DNA of 64,000 nucleotides from Strigamia acuminata. Lineage: Eukaryota > Arthropoda > Chilopoda > Geophilomorpha > Linotaeniidae. The stretch covers positions 57,545,369 to 57,609,368 of the forward strand of contig OX442314.1 of NCBI GenBank assembly GCA_949358305.1. Reading direction: 5' to 3'. The position numbers and the translations under genes are program-made. The notes beneath the pieces are model-generated. The model made no database searches, was not told where the DNA came from, and saw nothing but the letters and a program-made list of their open reading frames with translations. Within the stretch, counting starts at the first letter, position 1. The number at the start of each line of letters is the position of its first letter. Below are positions 44,701 through 58,767 of this stretch, in pieces.

Positions 44701-47081
44701 GCCCGTCAACGGCCCGTCAACGGCCCGCAACGGCCCGCACGGGCCGTTAACGGGCCGTCGACGATCCCGTCACGATCCCGCAACGGCCCGCACGGGCCGT
44801 TAACGGGCCGCTGACGGTCCCGTCACGATCCCGTCACGGCCTTCGTTCCCGGACTTCGGCTCGCCGACGGCCCGTACGACCTCACGCGGGCCGTTAACGG
44901 GCCGTTAACGGCCCGTTAACGGCCCGTTAACGGCGTAAAACCAAAAACAGGATTCGAGATTAATGTCTATGAATGTTGTACGCGTTTTCATGTACGTGTT
45001 GTCGGTTGTTGATTTTTTCGATTCACGCCGTAACGGCCCGTTAACGGCCCGTTAACGGCCCGTCAACGGCCCGTCAACGGCCCGCAACGGCCCGCACGGG
45101 CCGTTAACGGGCCGTCGACGATCCCGTCACGATCCCGCAACGGCCCGCACGGGCCGTTAACGGGCCGCTGACGGTCCCGTCACGATCCCGCAACGGCCCG
45201 CACGGGCCGTTAACGGGCCGTCGACGATCCCGTCACGATCCCGCAACGGCCCGCACGGGCCGTTAACGGGCCGCTGACGGTCCCGTCACGATCCCGCAAC
45301 GGCCCGCACGGGCCGTTAACGGGCCGTCGACGGTCCCGTCACGATCCCGCAACGGCCCGCACGGGCCGTTAACGGCCCGTTAACGGCCCGTTAACGGCCC
45401 GTTAACGGGGCAAAACCGAAAACAGGATTCGAGATTAATGTCTATGAATGTTGTACGCGTTTTCATGTACGTGTTGTCGGTTGTTGATTTTTTCGATTCA
45501 CGCCGTAACGGCCCGTTAACGGCCCGTTAACGGCCCGTCAACGGCCCGTCAACGGCCCGCAACGGCCCGCACGGGCCGTTAACGGGCCGTCGACGATCCC
45601 GTCACGATCCCGCAACGGCCCGCACGGGCCGTTAACGGGCCGCCGACGGTCCCGTCACGGTCCCGTCACGGCGCGTGCGGGCCGTTAACGGGCCGCCGAC
45701 AGTCCCGTCACGATCCCGTCACGGCCTTCGTTCCCGGACTTCGGCTCGCCGACGGCCCGTACGACCTCACGCGGGCCGTTAACGGGCCGTTAACGGGCCG
45801 TTAACGGCCCGTTAACGGCCCGTTAACGGCGTAAAACCAAAAACAGGATTCGAGATTAATGTCTATGAATGTTGTACGCGTTTTCACGTACGTGTTGTCG
45901 GTTGTTGATTTTTTCGATTTACGCCGTTAACGGCCCGTTAACGGCCCGTTAACGGCCCGTCAACGGCCCGCATGGAGTCGTACGGGCCGTTAACGGGCCG
46001 CCGACGGTCCCGTCACGGTCCCGTCACGGCGCGTGCGGGCCGTTAACGGGCCGCCAACGGTCCCGTCACGATCCCGTCACGGCCCGTGCGGGCCGTTAAC
46101 GGGCCGCCGACGGTCCCGTCACGATCCCGTAACGGCCCGTTACGGCCAAGGGCCGTAACGGGATAACTGAGAGAGTCGGGTGCGAGACCACGTGACCCGG
46201 AGTGTGGTTTTTGGGGGCGAGGGCCGTCCTCCGACCGCGCCGTGACGCGCCCCGGGTCGGATCAAGAGGCGACCCGGTCGGAAACCGAACCTCGGGGTTC
46301 CTCGGGGCGTGGTTTTTTGGGGACGGGGGGAGGGGGGGATTGGGTCGCGTGCTCCGACCGCGCCGCAACGCGCCGTGGGTCGGTCACCAACCTTTGTCAA
46401 TATTTTATAAATTTCCACGGAATTTCAACAATGTTTTACATAAGTCCGTCAAATCGGGCAGAAATATCCCGTACAATGTCGCTGCAATTCTGTGGAAATT
46501 TATCAGATATTGACAAAATTCGGTGACGGGCGGAAGGGCGATTCCCGGGCGGAAGAGAGAGAGAGAGAGAGAAAGGGGGGACGGCCGGCGCCTACGCCGA
46601 CGGGGCGCGGAGGGCGAGTGCACTGTTCACGCATGTGGGCGCGTGTGGACGCTCGATTTACTGGCGCGTTGGACAAGTCAAAAAAAATTTCCCAATGTCT
46701 GACAAAAATTCCATCGAATCACGGCAATATTTGACAACACTTGCACAGATTTTTAGCAACATTCACCGGCGAGGTCGTTGATGAACTCGCTTTACCCCGA
46801 TGAATCTCGCGCGACAACAACCCTGCGAAAATACCAAATCTCGTACGAATAATAAACACGGCGCAAACCGCACAAAAATCCACGACATAAAATCGAATGT
46901 CGTCTATCGGCACTCTCAGCATTCCCCCGGACATTTTCCGGAAGAGTTTGGTCCGGCCGGAATCCGAGGAATAGTCACTCCCAAAGTGCGGATTTTGCGG
47001 GTGCACTCGCTTCCGAAGGATAGGCAAAGCAGGCGTGCGGACGCGACGCCCGGACGCGGCCGGACGGGGACCAGTCGGCGC
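41781..47081 (+). repeat. Macrosatellite unit 3 (5,301 bp)
   Basis: Eight AT-rich spacers, the longest unit. C-run of 17. A private T-to-G change in a spacer (GATTTTTGCG at about 43463) marks it. Confidence 0.93.
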
Positions 47082-50000
47082 TTAACCTTGGGGTATGTGT
47101 GCGGATTTTGTCGGGGGCGAAAGGGTCCCGCTTTTTAACATTACGGCGGCCTATACGTTGTTTCGTTGATCGCGACTGTGATGCGGAATTTGCGGATGTT
47201 GTTTTGGCCGAGTAGTTCGTGCGACCGAGCGCGTTTTGTTCGTTGCTTTTCGGTGTTCGGTGGGTTTTGTGACCGGTCAAGGGTTTCGCTAAAACGTGGT
47301 TTTTGTGACGGGAGGGAGGGGGGATCGGTTCATGTGCTCCGAACGCGCCGCGACGCGCCGTGACTTGGGCCAAAAACGACCCGGTCGGAAACCGGGTCCC
47401 GGGCTTCGTCGAGGCGTGGTTTTTGAGAACGGGGGGAGGGGGGGATCGGGTCGCGTGCTCCGAAAGCGCCGCGACGCGCCGTGACTTGGGCCAAAAACGA
47501 CCCGGTCGGAAACCGGGTCCCGGGCTTCGTCGAGGCGTGGTCCCGATCGGGACAAACTCTTCCGGAAAATGTCCGGTGGAATGTTGAGAGTGTCGATGGA
47601 CGACGTTCGAGTTTATATCGTAAGTAAGTAAGTATCTGACAAAACTTGCACAGAATTTTGTCAACATTTGATAAATTTCCACAGAATTTAACGTTGTTTT
47701 GCTAAAACCTGCGGAAACGTGTCTAGTCGGGCAGAAACGTCTCGTAAAATGTTGCTGAAATTCCGTGGAAATTTGTCAAAAATTGACAAAAGTTGGTGAC
47801 CGACCCACATCGCGTTGCGGCGCGGTCGGAGCACGCGACCCGATCCCCCCCCCCCCCCCCTCCCCCCGTCCCCAAAAAACCACGCCTCGAGGAACCCCGA
47901 GGTTCGGTTTCCGACCGGGTCGCCTCTTGATCCGACTCGGGGCGCGTCACGGCGCGGTCGGAGGACGGCCCTCGCCCCCAAAAACCACACTCCGGGTCAC
48001 GTGGTCTCGCACTCGACTTTTTCAGTTTTCCCGTTTTCGGCCCGTTACGGCCAAGGACCGTAACGGGTCGAAAACGGGCCGCAACGGGTCGAAAACGGCC
48101 GCAACGGGTCGAAAACGGCCCGCACGGGCCGTTAACGGGCCGTCGACGATCCCGTCACGATCCCGCAACGGCCCGCACGGGCCGTTAACGGGCCGCTGAC
48201 GGTCCCGTCACGATCCCGCAACGGCCCGCACGGGCCGTTAACGGGCCGTCGACGATCCCGTCACGATCCCGCAACGGCCCGCACGGGCCGTTAACGGGCC
48301 GCTGACGGTCCCGTCACGATCCCGCAACGGCCCGCACGGGCCGTTAACGGGCCGTCGACGATCCCGTCACGATCCCGCAACGGCCCGCACGGGCCGTTAA
48401 CGGGCCGCTGACGGTCCCGTCACGATCCCGCAACGGCCCGCACGGGCCGTTAACGGGCCGTCGACGGTCCCGTCACGATCCCGCAACGGCCCGCACGGGC
48501 CGTTAACGGCCCGTTAACGGCCCGTTAACGGCCCGTTAACGGGGCAAAACCGAAAACAGGATTCGAGATTAATGTCTATGAATGTTGTACGCGTTTTCAC
48601 GTACGTGTTGTCGGTTGTTGATTTTTTCGATTCACGCCGTAACGGCCCGTTAACGGCCCGTTAACGGCCCGTCAACGGCCCGTCAACGGCCCGCAACGGC
48701 CCGCACGGGCCGTTAACGGGCCGTCGACGATCCCGTCACGATCCCGCAACGGCCCGCACGGGCCGTTAACGGGCCGCTGACGGTCCCGTCACGATCCCGT
48801 CACGGCCTTCGTTCCCAGACTTCGGCTCGCCGACGGCCCGTACGACCTCACGCGGGCCGTTAACGGGCCGTTAACGGCCCGTTAACGGCCCGTTAACGGC
48901 GTAAAACCAAAAACAGGATTCGAGATTAATGTCTATGAATGTTGTACGCGTTTTCATGTACGTGTTGTCGGTTGTTGATTTTTTCGATTCACGCCGTAAC
49001 GGCCCGTTAACGGCCCGTTAACGGCCCGTCAACGGCCCGTCAACGGCCCGCAACGGCCCGCACGGGCCGTTAACGGGCCGTCGACGATCCCGTCACGATC
49101 CCGCAACGGCCCGCACGGGCCGTTAACGGGCCGCTGACGGTCCCGTCACGATCCCGCAACGGCCCGCACGGGCCGTTAACGGGCCGTCGACGATCCCGTC
49201 ACGATCCCGCAACGGCCCGCACGGGCCGTTAACGGGCCGCTGACGGTCCCGTCACGATCCCGCAACGGCCCGCACGGGCCGTTAACGGGCCGTCGACGGT
49301 CCCGTCACGATCCCGCAACGGCCCGCACGGGCCGTTAACGGCCCGTTAACGGCCCGTTAACGGCCCGTTAACGGGGCAAAACCGAAAACAGGATTCGAGA
49401 TTAATGTCTATGAATGTTGTACGCGTTTTCATGTACGTGTTGTCGGTTGTTGATTTTTTCGATTCACGCCGTAACGGCCCGTTAACGGCCCGTTAACGGC
49501 CCGTCAACGGCCCGTCAACGGCCCGCAACGGCCCGCACGGGCCGTTAACGGGCCGTCGACGATCCCGTCACGATCCCGCAACGGCCCGCACGGGCCGTTA
49601 ACGGGCCGCCGACGGTCCCGTCACGGTCCCGTCACGGCGCGTGCGGGCCGTTAACGGGCCGCCGACAGTCCCGTCACGATCCCGTCACGGCCTTCGTTCC
49701 CGGACTTCGGCTCGCCGACGGCCCGTACGACCTCACGCGGGCCGTTAACGGGCCGTTAACGGGCCGTTAACGGCCCGTTAACGGCCCGTTAACGGCGTAA
49801 AACCAAAAACAGGATTCGAGATTAATGTCTATGAATGTTGTACGCGTTTTCACGTACGTGTTGTCGGTTGTTGATTTTTTCGATTTACGCCGTTAACGGC
49901 CCGTTAACGGCCCGTTAACGGCCCGTCAACGGCCCGCATGGAGTCGTACGGGCCGTTAACGGGCCGCCGACGGTCCCGTCACGGTCCCGTCACGGCGCGT

Positions 50001-51047
50001 GCGGGCCGTTAACGGGCCGCCAACGGTCCCGTCACGATCCCGTCACGGCCCGTGCGGGCCGTTAACGGGCCGCCGACGGTCCCGTCACGATCCCGTAACG
50101 GCCCGTTACGGCCAAGGGCCGTAACGGGATAACTGAGAGAGTCGGGTGCGAGACCACGTGACCCGGAGTGTGGTTTTTGGGGGCGAGGGCCGTCCTCCGA
50201 CCGCGCCGTGACGCGCCCCGGGTCGGATCAAGAGGCGACCCGGTCGGAAACCGAACCTCGGGGTTCCTCGGGGCGTGGTTTTTTGGGGACGGGGGGAGGG
50301 GGGGATTGGGTCGCGTGCTCCGACCGCGCCGCAACGCGCCGTGGGTCGGTCACCAACCTTTGTCAATATTTTATAAATTTCCACGGAATTTCAACAATGT
50401 TTTACATAAGTCCGTCAAATCGGGCAGAAATATCCCGTACAATGTCGCTGCAATTCTGTGGAAATTTATCAGATATTGACAAAATTCGGTGACGGGCGGA
50501 AGGGCGATTCCCGGGCGGAAGAGAGAGAGAGAGAGAGAAAGGGGGGACGGCCGGCGCCTACGCCGACGGGGCGCGGAGGGCGAGTGCACTGTTCACGCAT
50601 GTGGGCGCGTGTGGACGCTCGATTTACTGGCGCGTTGGACAAGTCAAAAAAAATTTCCCAATGTCTGACAAAAATTCCATCGAATCACGGCAATATTTGA
50701 CAACACTTGCACAGATTTTTAGCAACATTCACCGGCGAGGTCGTTGATGAACTCGCTTTACCCCGATGAATCTCGCGCGACAACAACCCTGCGAAAATAC
50801 CAAATCTCGTACGAATAATAAACACGGCGCAAACCGCACAAAAATCCACGACATAAAATCGAATGTCGTCTATCGGCACTCTCAGCATTCCCCCGGACAT
50901 TTTCCGGAAGAGTTTGGTCCGGCCGGAATCCGAGGAATAGTCACTCCCAAAGTGCGGATTTTGCGGGTGCACTCGCTTCCGAAGGATAGGCAAAGCAGGC
51001 GTGCGGACGCGACGCCCGGACGCGGCCGGACGGGGACCAGTCGGCGC
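47082..51047 (+). repeat. Macrosatellite unit 4 (3,966 bp)
   Basis: Four spacers, C-run of 16. A private G-to-A change (GTTCCCAGACTTCGG at about 48811) distinguishes it. Confidence 0.93.
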
Positions 51048-54000
51048 TTAACCTTGGGGTATGTGTGCGGATTTTGTCGGGGGCGAAAGGGTCCCGCTTT
51101 TTAACATTACGGCGGCCTATACGTTGTTTCGTTGATCGCGACTGTGATGCGGAATTTGCGGATGTTGTTTTGGCCGAGTAGTTCGTGCGACCGAGCGCGT
51201 TTTGTTCGTTGCTTTTCGGTGTTCGGTGGGTTTTGTGACCGGTCAAGGGTTTCGCTAAAACGTGGTTTTTGTGACGGGAGGGAGGGGGGATCGGTTCATG
51301 TGCTCCGAACGCGCCGCGACGCGCCGTGACTTGGGCCAAAAACGACCCGGTCGGAAACCGGGTCCCGGGCTTCGTCGAGGCGTGGTTTTTGAGAACGGGG
51401 GGAGGGGGGGATCGGGTCGCGTGCTCCGAAAGCGCCGCGACGCGCCGTGACTTGGGCCAAAAACGACCCGGTCGGAAACCGGGTCCCGGGCTTCGTCGAG
51501 GCGTGGTCCCGATCGGGACAAACTCTTCCGGAAAATGTCCGGTGGAATGTTGAGAGTGTCGATGGACGACGTTCGAGTTTATATCGTAAGTAAGTAAGTA
51601 TCTGACAAAACTTGCACAGAATTTTGTCAACATTTGATAAATTTCCACAGAATTTAACGTTGTTTTGCTAAAACCTGCGGAAACGTGTCTAGTCGGGCAG
51701 AAACGTCTCGTAAAATGTTGCTGAAATTCCGTGGAAATTTGTCAAAAATTGACAAAAGTTGGTGACCGACCCACATCGCGTTGCGGCGCGGTCGGAGCAC
51801 GCGACCCGATCCCCCCCCCCCCCCCCTCCCCCCGTCCCCAAAAAACCACGCCTCGAGGAACCCCGAGGTTCGGTTTCCGACCGGGTCGCCTCTTGATCCG
51901 ACTCGGGGCGCGTCACGGCGCGGTCGGAGGACGGCCCTCGCCCCCAAAAACCACACTCCGGGTCACGTGGTCTCGCACTCGACTTTTTCAGTTTTCCCGT
52001 TTTCGGCCCGTTACGGCCAAGGACCGTAACGGGTCGAAAACGGGCCGCAACGGGTCGAAAACGGCCGCAACGGGTCGAAAACGGCCCGCACGGGCCGTTA
52101 ACGGGCCGTCGACGATCCCGTCACGATCCCGCAACGGCCCGCACGGGCCGTTAACGGGCCGCTGACGGTCCCGTCACGATCCCGCAACGGCCCGCACGGG
52201 CCGTTAACGGGCCGTCGACGATCCCGTCACGATCCCGCAACGGCCCGCACGGGCCGTTAACGGGCCGCTGACGGTCCCGTCACGATCCCGCAACGGCCCG
52301 CACGGGCCGTTAACGGGCCGTCGACGATCCCGTCACGATCCCGCAACGGCCCGCACGGGCCGTTAACGGGCCGCTGACGGTCCCGTCACGATCCCGCAAC
52401 GGCCCGCACGGGCCGTTAACGGGCCGTCGACGGTCCCGTCACGATCCCGCAACGGCCCGCACGGGCCGTTAACGGCCCGTTAACGGCCCGTTAACGGCCC
52501 GTTAACGGGGCAAAACCGAAAACAGGATTCGAGATTAATGTCTATGAATGTTGTACGCGTTTTCACGTACGTGTTGTCGGTTGTTGATTTTTTCGATTTA
52601 CGCCGTAACGGCCCGTTAACGGCCCGTTAACGGCCCGTCAACGGCCCGTCAACGGCCCGCAACGGCCCGCACGGGCCGTTAACGGGCCGTCGACGATCCC
52701 GTCACGATCCCGCAACGGCCCGCACGGGCCGTTAACGGGCCGCTGACGGTCCCGTCACGATCCCGTCACGGCCTTCGTTCCCGGACTTCGGCTCGCCGAC
52801 GGCCCGTACGACCTCACGCGGGCCGTTAACGGGCCGTTAACGGCCCGTTAACGGCCCGTTAACGGCGTAAAACCAAAAACAGGATTCGAGATTAATGTCT
52901 ATGAATGTTGTACGCGTTTTCATGTACGTGTTGTCGGTTGTTGATTTTTTCGATTCACGCCGTAACGGCCCGTTAACGGCCCGTTAACGGCCCGTCAACG
53001 GCCCGTCAACGGCCCGCAACGGCCCGCACGGGCCGTTAACGGGCCGTCGACGATCCCGTCACGATCCCGCAACGGCCCGCACGGGCCGTTAACGGGCCGC
53101 TGACGGTCCCGTCACGATCCCGCAACGGCCCGCACGGGCCGTTAACGGGCCGTCGACGATCCCGTCACGATCCCGCAACGGCCCGCACGGGCCGTTAACG
53201 GGCCGCCGACGGTCCCGTCACGATCCCGCAACGGCCCGCACGGGCCGTTAACGGGCCGTCGACGGTCCCGTCACGATCCCGCAACGGCCCGCACGGGCCG
53301 TTAACGGCCCGTTAACGGCCCGTTAACGGCCCGTTAACGGGGCAAAACCGAAAACAGGATTCGAGATTAATGTCTATGAATGTTGTACGCGTTTTCATGT
53401 ACGTGTTGTCGGTTGTTGATTTTTTCGATTCACGCCGTAACGGCCCGTTAACGGCCCGTTAACGGCCCGTCAACGGCCCGTCAACGGCCCGCAACGGCCC
53501 GCACGGGCCGTTAACGGGCCGTCGACGATCCCGTCACGATCCCGCAACGGCCCGCACGGGCCGTTAACGGGCCGCCGACGGTCCCGTCACGGTCCCGTCA
53601 CGGCGCGTGCGGGCCGTTAACGGGCCGCCGACAGTCCCGTCACGATCCCGTCACGGCCTTCGTTCCCGGACTTCGGCTCGCCGACGGCCCGTACGACCTC
53701 ACGCGGGCCGTTAACGGGCCGTTAACGGGCCGTTAACGGCCCGTTAACGGCCCGTTAACGGCGTAAAACCAAAAACAGGATTCGAGATTAATGTCTATGA
53801 ATGTTGTACGCGTTTTCACGTACGTGTTGTCGGTTGTTGATTTTTTCGATTTACGCCGTTAACGGCCCGTTAACGGCCCGTTAACGGCCCGTCAACGGCC
53901 CGCATGGAGTCGTACGGGCCGTTAACGGGCCGCCGACGGTCCCGTCACGGTCCCGTCACGGCGCGTGCGGGCCGTTAACGGGCCGCCAACGGTCCCGTCA

Positions 54001-55013
54001 CGATCCCGTCACGGCCCGTGCGGGCCGTTAACGGGCCGCCGACGGTCCCGTCACGATCCCGTAACGGCCCGTTACGGCCAAGGGCCGTAACGGGATAACT
54101 GAGAGAGTCGGGTGCGAGACCACGTGACCCGGAGTGTGGTTTTTGGGGGCGAGGGCCGTCCTCCGACCGCGCCGTGACGCGCCCCGGGTCGGATCAAGAG
54201 GCGACCCGGTCGGAAACCGAACCTCGGGGTTCCTCGGGGCGTGGTTTTTTGGGGACGGGGGGAGGGGGGGATTGGGTCGCGTGCTCCGACCGCGCCGCAA
54301 CGCGCCGTGGGTCGGTCACCAACCTTTGTCAATATTTTATAAATTTCCACGGAATTTCAACAATGTTTTACATAAGTCCGTCAAATCGGGCAGAAATATC
54401 CCGTACAATGTCGCTGCAATTCTGTGGAAATTTATCAGATATTGACAAAATTCGGTGACGGGCGGAAGGGCGATTCCCGGGCGGAAGAGAGAGAGAGAGA
54501 GAGAAAGGGGGGACGGCCGGCGCCTACGCCGACGGGGCGCGGAGGGCGAGTGCACTGTTCACGCATGTGGGCGCGTGTGGACGCTCGATTTACTGGCGCG
54601 TTGGACAAGTCAAAAAAAATTTCCCAATGTCTGACAAAAATTCCATCGAATCACGGCAATATTTGACAACACTTGCACAGATTTTTAGCAACATTCACCG
54701 GCGAGGTCGTTGATGAACTCGCTTTACCCCGATGAATCTCGCGCGACAACAACCCTGCGAAAATACCAAATCTCGTACGAATAATAAACACGGCGCAAAC
54801 CGCACAAAAATCCACGACATAAAATCGAATGTCGTCTATCGGCACTCTCAGCATTCCCCCGGACATTTTCCGGAAGAGTTTGGTCCGGCCGGAATCCGAG
54901 GAATAGTCACTCCCAAAGTGCGGATTTTGCGGGTGCACTCGCTTCCGAAGGATAGGCAAAGCAGGCGTGCGGACGCGACGCCCGGACGCGGCCGGACGGG
55001 GACCAGTCGGCGC
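51048..55013 (+). repeat. Macrosatellite unit 5 (3,966 bp)
   Basis: Four spacers, C-run of 16. One B-type 53-mer reads GCCGACGG in place of GCTGACGG near 53204. Confidence 0.93.
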
Positions 55014-58000
55014 TTAACCTTGGGGTATGTGTGCGGATTTTGTCGGGGGCGAAAGGGTCCCGCTTTTTAACATTACGGCGGCCTATACGTTGTTTCGTTG
55101 ATCGCGACTGTGATGCGGAATTTGCGGATGTTGTTTTGGCCGAGTAGTTCGTGCGACCGAGCGCGTTTTGTTCGTTGCTTTTCGGTGTTCGGTGGGTTTT
55201 GTGACCGGTCAAGGGTTTCGCTAAAACGTGGTTTTTGTGACGGGAGGGAGGGGGGATCGGTTCATGTGCTCCGAACGCGCCGCGACGCGCCGTGACTTGG
55301 GCCAAAAACGACCCGGTCGGAAACCGGGTCCCGGGCTTCGTCGAGGCGTGGTTTTTGAGAACGGGGGGAGGGGGGGATCGGGTCGCGTGCTCCGAAAGCG
55401 CCGCGACGCGCCGTGACTTGGGCCAAAAACGACCCGGTCGGAAACCGGGTCCCGGGCTTCGTCGAGGCGTGGTCCCGATCGGGACAAACTCTTCCGGAAA
55501 ATGTCCGGTGGAATGTTGAGAGTGTCGATGGACGACGTTCGAGTTTATATCGTAAGTAAGTAAGTATCTGACAAAACTTGCACAGAATTTTGTCAACATT
55601 TGATAAATTTCCACAGAATTTAACGTTGTTTTGCTAAAACCTGCGGAAACGTGTCTAGTCGGGCAGAAACGTCTCGTAAAATGTTGCTGAAATTCCGTGG
55701 AAATTTGTCAAAAATTGACAAAAGTTGGTGACCGACCCACATCGCGTTGCGGCGCGGTCGGAGCACGCGACCCGATCCCCCCCCCCCCCCCCTCCCCCCG
55801 TCCCCAAAAAACCACGCCTCGAGGAACCCCGAGGTTCGGTTTCCGACCGGGTCGCCTCTTGATCCGACTCGGGGCGCGTCACGGCGCGGTCGGAGGACGG
55901 CCCTCGCCCCCAAAAACCACACTCCGGGTCACGTGGTCTCGCACTCGACTTTTTCAGTTTTCCCGTTTTCGGCCCGTTACGGCCAAGGACCGTAACGGGT
56001 CGAAAACGGGCCGCAACGGGTCGAAAACGGCCGCAACGGGTCGAAAACGGCCCGCACGGGCCGTTAACGGGCCGTCGACGATCCCGTCACGATCCCGCAA
56101 CGGCCCGCACGGGCCGTTAACGGGCCGCTGACGGTCCCGTCACGATCCCGCAACGGCCCGCACGGGCCGTTAACGGGCCGTCGACGGTCCCGTCACGATC
56201 CCGCAACGGCCCGCACGGGCCGTTAACGGCCCGTTAACGGCCCGTTAACGGCCCGTTAACGGGGCAAAACCGAAAACAGGATTCGAGATTAATGTCTATG
56301 AATGTTGTACGCGTTTTCACGTACGTGTTGTCGGTTGTTGATTTTTTCGATTCACGCCGTAACGGCCCGTTAACGGCCCGTTAACGGCCCGTCAACGGCC
56401 CGTCAACGGCCCGCAACGGCCCGCACGGGCCGTTAACGGGCCGTCGACGATCCCGTCACGATCCCGCAACGGCCCGCACGGGCCGTTAACGGGCCGCTGA
56501 CGGTCCCGTCACGATCCCGTCACGGCCTTCGTTCCCGGACTTCGGCTCGCCGACGGCCCGTACGACCTCACGCGGGCCGTTAACGGGCCGTTAACGGCCC
56601 GTTAACGGCCCGTTAACGGCGTAAAACCAAAAACAGGATTCGAGATTAATGTCTATGAATGTTGTACGCGTTTTCATGTACGTGTTGTCGGTTGTTGATT
56701 TTTTCGATTCACGCCGTAACGGCCCGTTAACGGCCCGTTAACGGCCCGTCAACGGCCCGTCAACGGCCCGCAACGGCCCGCACGGGCCGTTAACGGGCCG
56801 TCGACGATCCCGTCACGATCCCGCAACGGCCCGCACGGGCCGTTAACGGGCCGCTGACGGTCCCGTCACGATCCCGCAACGGCCCGCACGGGCCGTTAAC
56901 GGGCCGTCGACGATCCCGTCACGATCCCGCAACGGCCCGCACGGGCCGTTAACGGGCCGCTGACGGTCCCGTCACGATCCCGCAACGGCCCGCACGGGCC
57001 GTTAACGGGCCGTCGACGGTCCCGTCACGATCCCGCAACGGCCCGCACGGGCCGTTAACGGCCCGTTAACGGCCCGTTAACGGCCCGTTAACGGGGCAAA
57101 ACCGAAAACAGGATTCGAGATTAATGTCTATGAATGTTGTACGCGTTTTCATGTACGTGTTGTCGGTTGTTGATTTTTTCGATTCACGCCGTAACGGCCC
57201 GTTAACGGCCCGTTAACGGCCCGTCAACGGCCCGTCAACGGCCCGCAACGGCCCGCACGGGCCGTTAACGGGCCGTCGACGATCCCGTCACGATCCCGCA
57301 ACGGCCCGCACGGGCCGTTAACGGGCCGCCGACGGTCCCGTCACGGTCCCGTCACGGCGCGTGCGGGCCGTTAACGGGCCGCCGACAGTCCCGTCACGAT
57401 CCCGTCACGGCCTTCGTTCCCGGACTTCGGCTCGCCGACGGCCCGTACGACCTCACGCGGGCCGTTAACGGGCCGTTAACGGGCCGTTAACGGCCCGTTA
57501 ACGGCCCGTTAACGGCGTAAAACCAAAAACAGGATTCGAGATTAATGTCTATGAATGTTGTACGCGTTTTCACGTACGTGTTGTCGGTTGTTGATTTTTT
57601 CGATTTACGCCGTTAACGGCCCGTTAACGGCCCGTTAACGGCCCGTCAACGGCCCGCATGGAGTCGTACGGGCCGTTAACGGGCCGCCGACGGTCCCGTC
57701 ACGGTCCCGTCACGGCGCGTGCGGGCCGTTAACGGGCCGCCAACGGTCCCGTCACGATCCCGTCACGGCCCGTGCGGGCCGTTAACGGGCCGCCGACGGT
57801 CCCGTCACGATCCCGTAACGGCCCGTTACGGCCAAGGGCCGTAACGGGATAACTGAGAGAGTCGGGTGCGAGACCACGTGACCCGGAGTGTGGTTTTTGG
57901 GGGCGAGGGCCGTCCTCCGACCGCGCCGTGACGCGCCCCGGGTCGGATCAAGAGGCGACCCGGTCGGAAACCGAACCTCGGGGTTCCTCGGGGCGTGGTT

Positions 58001-58767
58001 TTTTGGGGACGGGGGGAGGGGGGGATTGGGTCGCGTGCTCCGACCGCGCCGCAACGCGCCGTGGGTCGGTCACCAACCTTTGTCAATATTTTATAAATTT
58101 CCACGGAATTTCAACAATGTTTTACATAAGTCCGTCAAATCGGGCAGAAATATCCCGTACAATGTCGCTGCAATTCTGTGGAAATTTATCAGATATTGAC
58201 AAAATTCGGTGACGGGCGGAAGGGCGATTCCCGGGCGGAAGAGAGAGAGAGAGAGAGAAAGGGGGGACGGCCGGCGCCTACGCCGACGGGGCGCGGAGGG
58301 CGAGTGCACTGTTCACGCATGTGGGCGCGTGTGGACGCTCGATTTACTGGCGCGTTGGACAAGTCAAAAAAAATTTCCCAATGTCTGACAAAAATTCCAT
58401 CGAATCACGGCAATATTTGACAACACTTGCACAGATTTTTAGCAACATTCACCGGCGAGGTCGTTGATGAACTCGCTTTACCCCGATGAATCTCGCGCGA
58501 CAACAACCCTGCGAAAATACCAAATCTCGTACGAATAATAAACACGGCGCAAACCGCACAAAAATCCACGACATAAAATCGAATGTCGTCTATCGGCACT
58601 CTCAGCATTCCCCCGGACATTTTCCGGAAGAGTTTGGTCCGGCCGGAATCCGAGGAATAGTCACTCCCAAAGTGCGGATTTTGCGGGTGCACTCGCTTCC
58701 GAAGGATAGGCAAAGCAGGCGTGCGGACGCGACGCCCGGACGCGGCCGGACGGGGACCAGTCGGCGC
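55014..58767 (+). repeat. Macrosatellite unit 6 (3,754 bp)
   Basis: Shorter than units 4 and 5 by exactly 212 bp, that is four 53-mers or two 106-bp dimers, missing from the block before the first spacer. C-run of 16. Confidence 0.93.
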
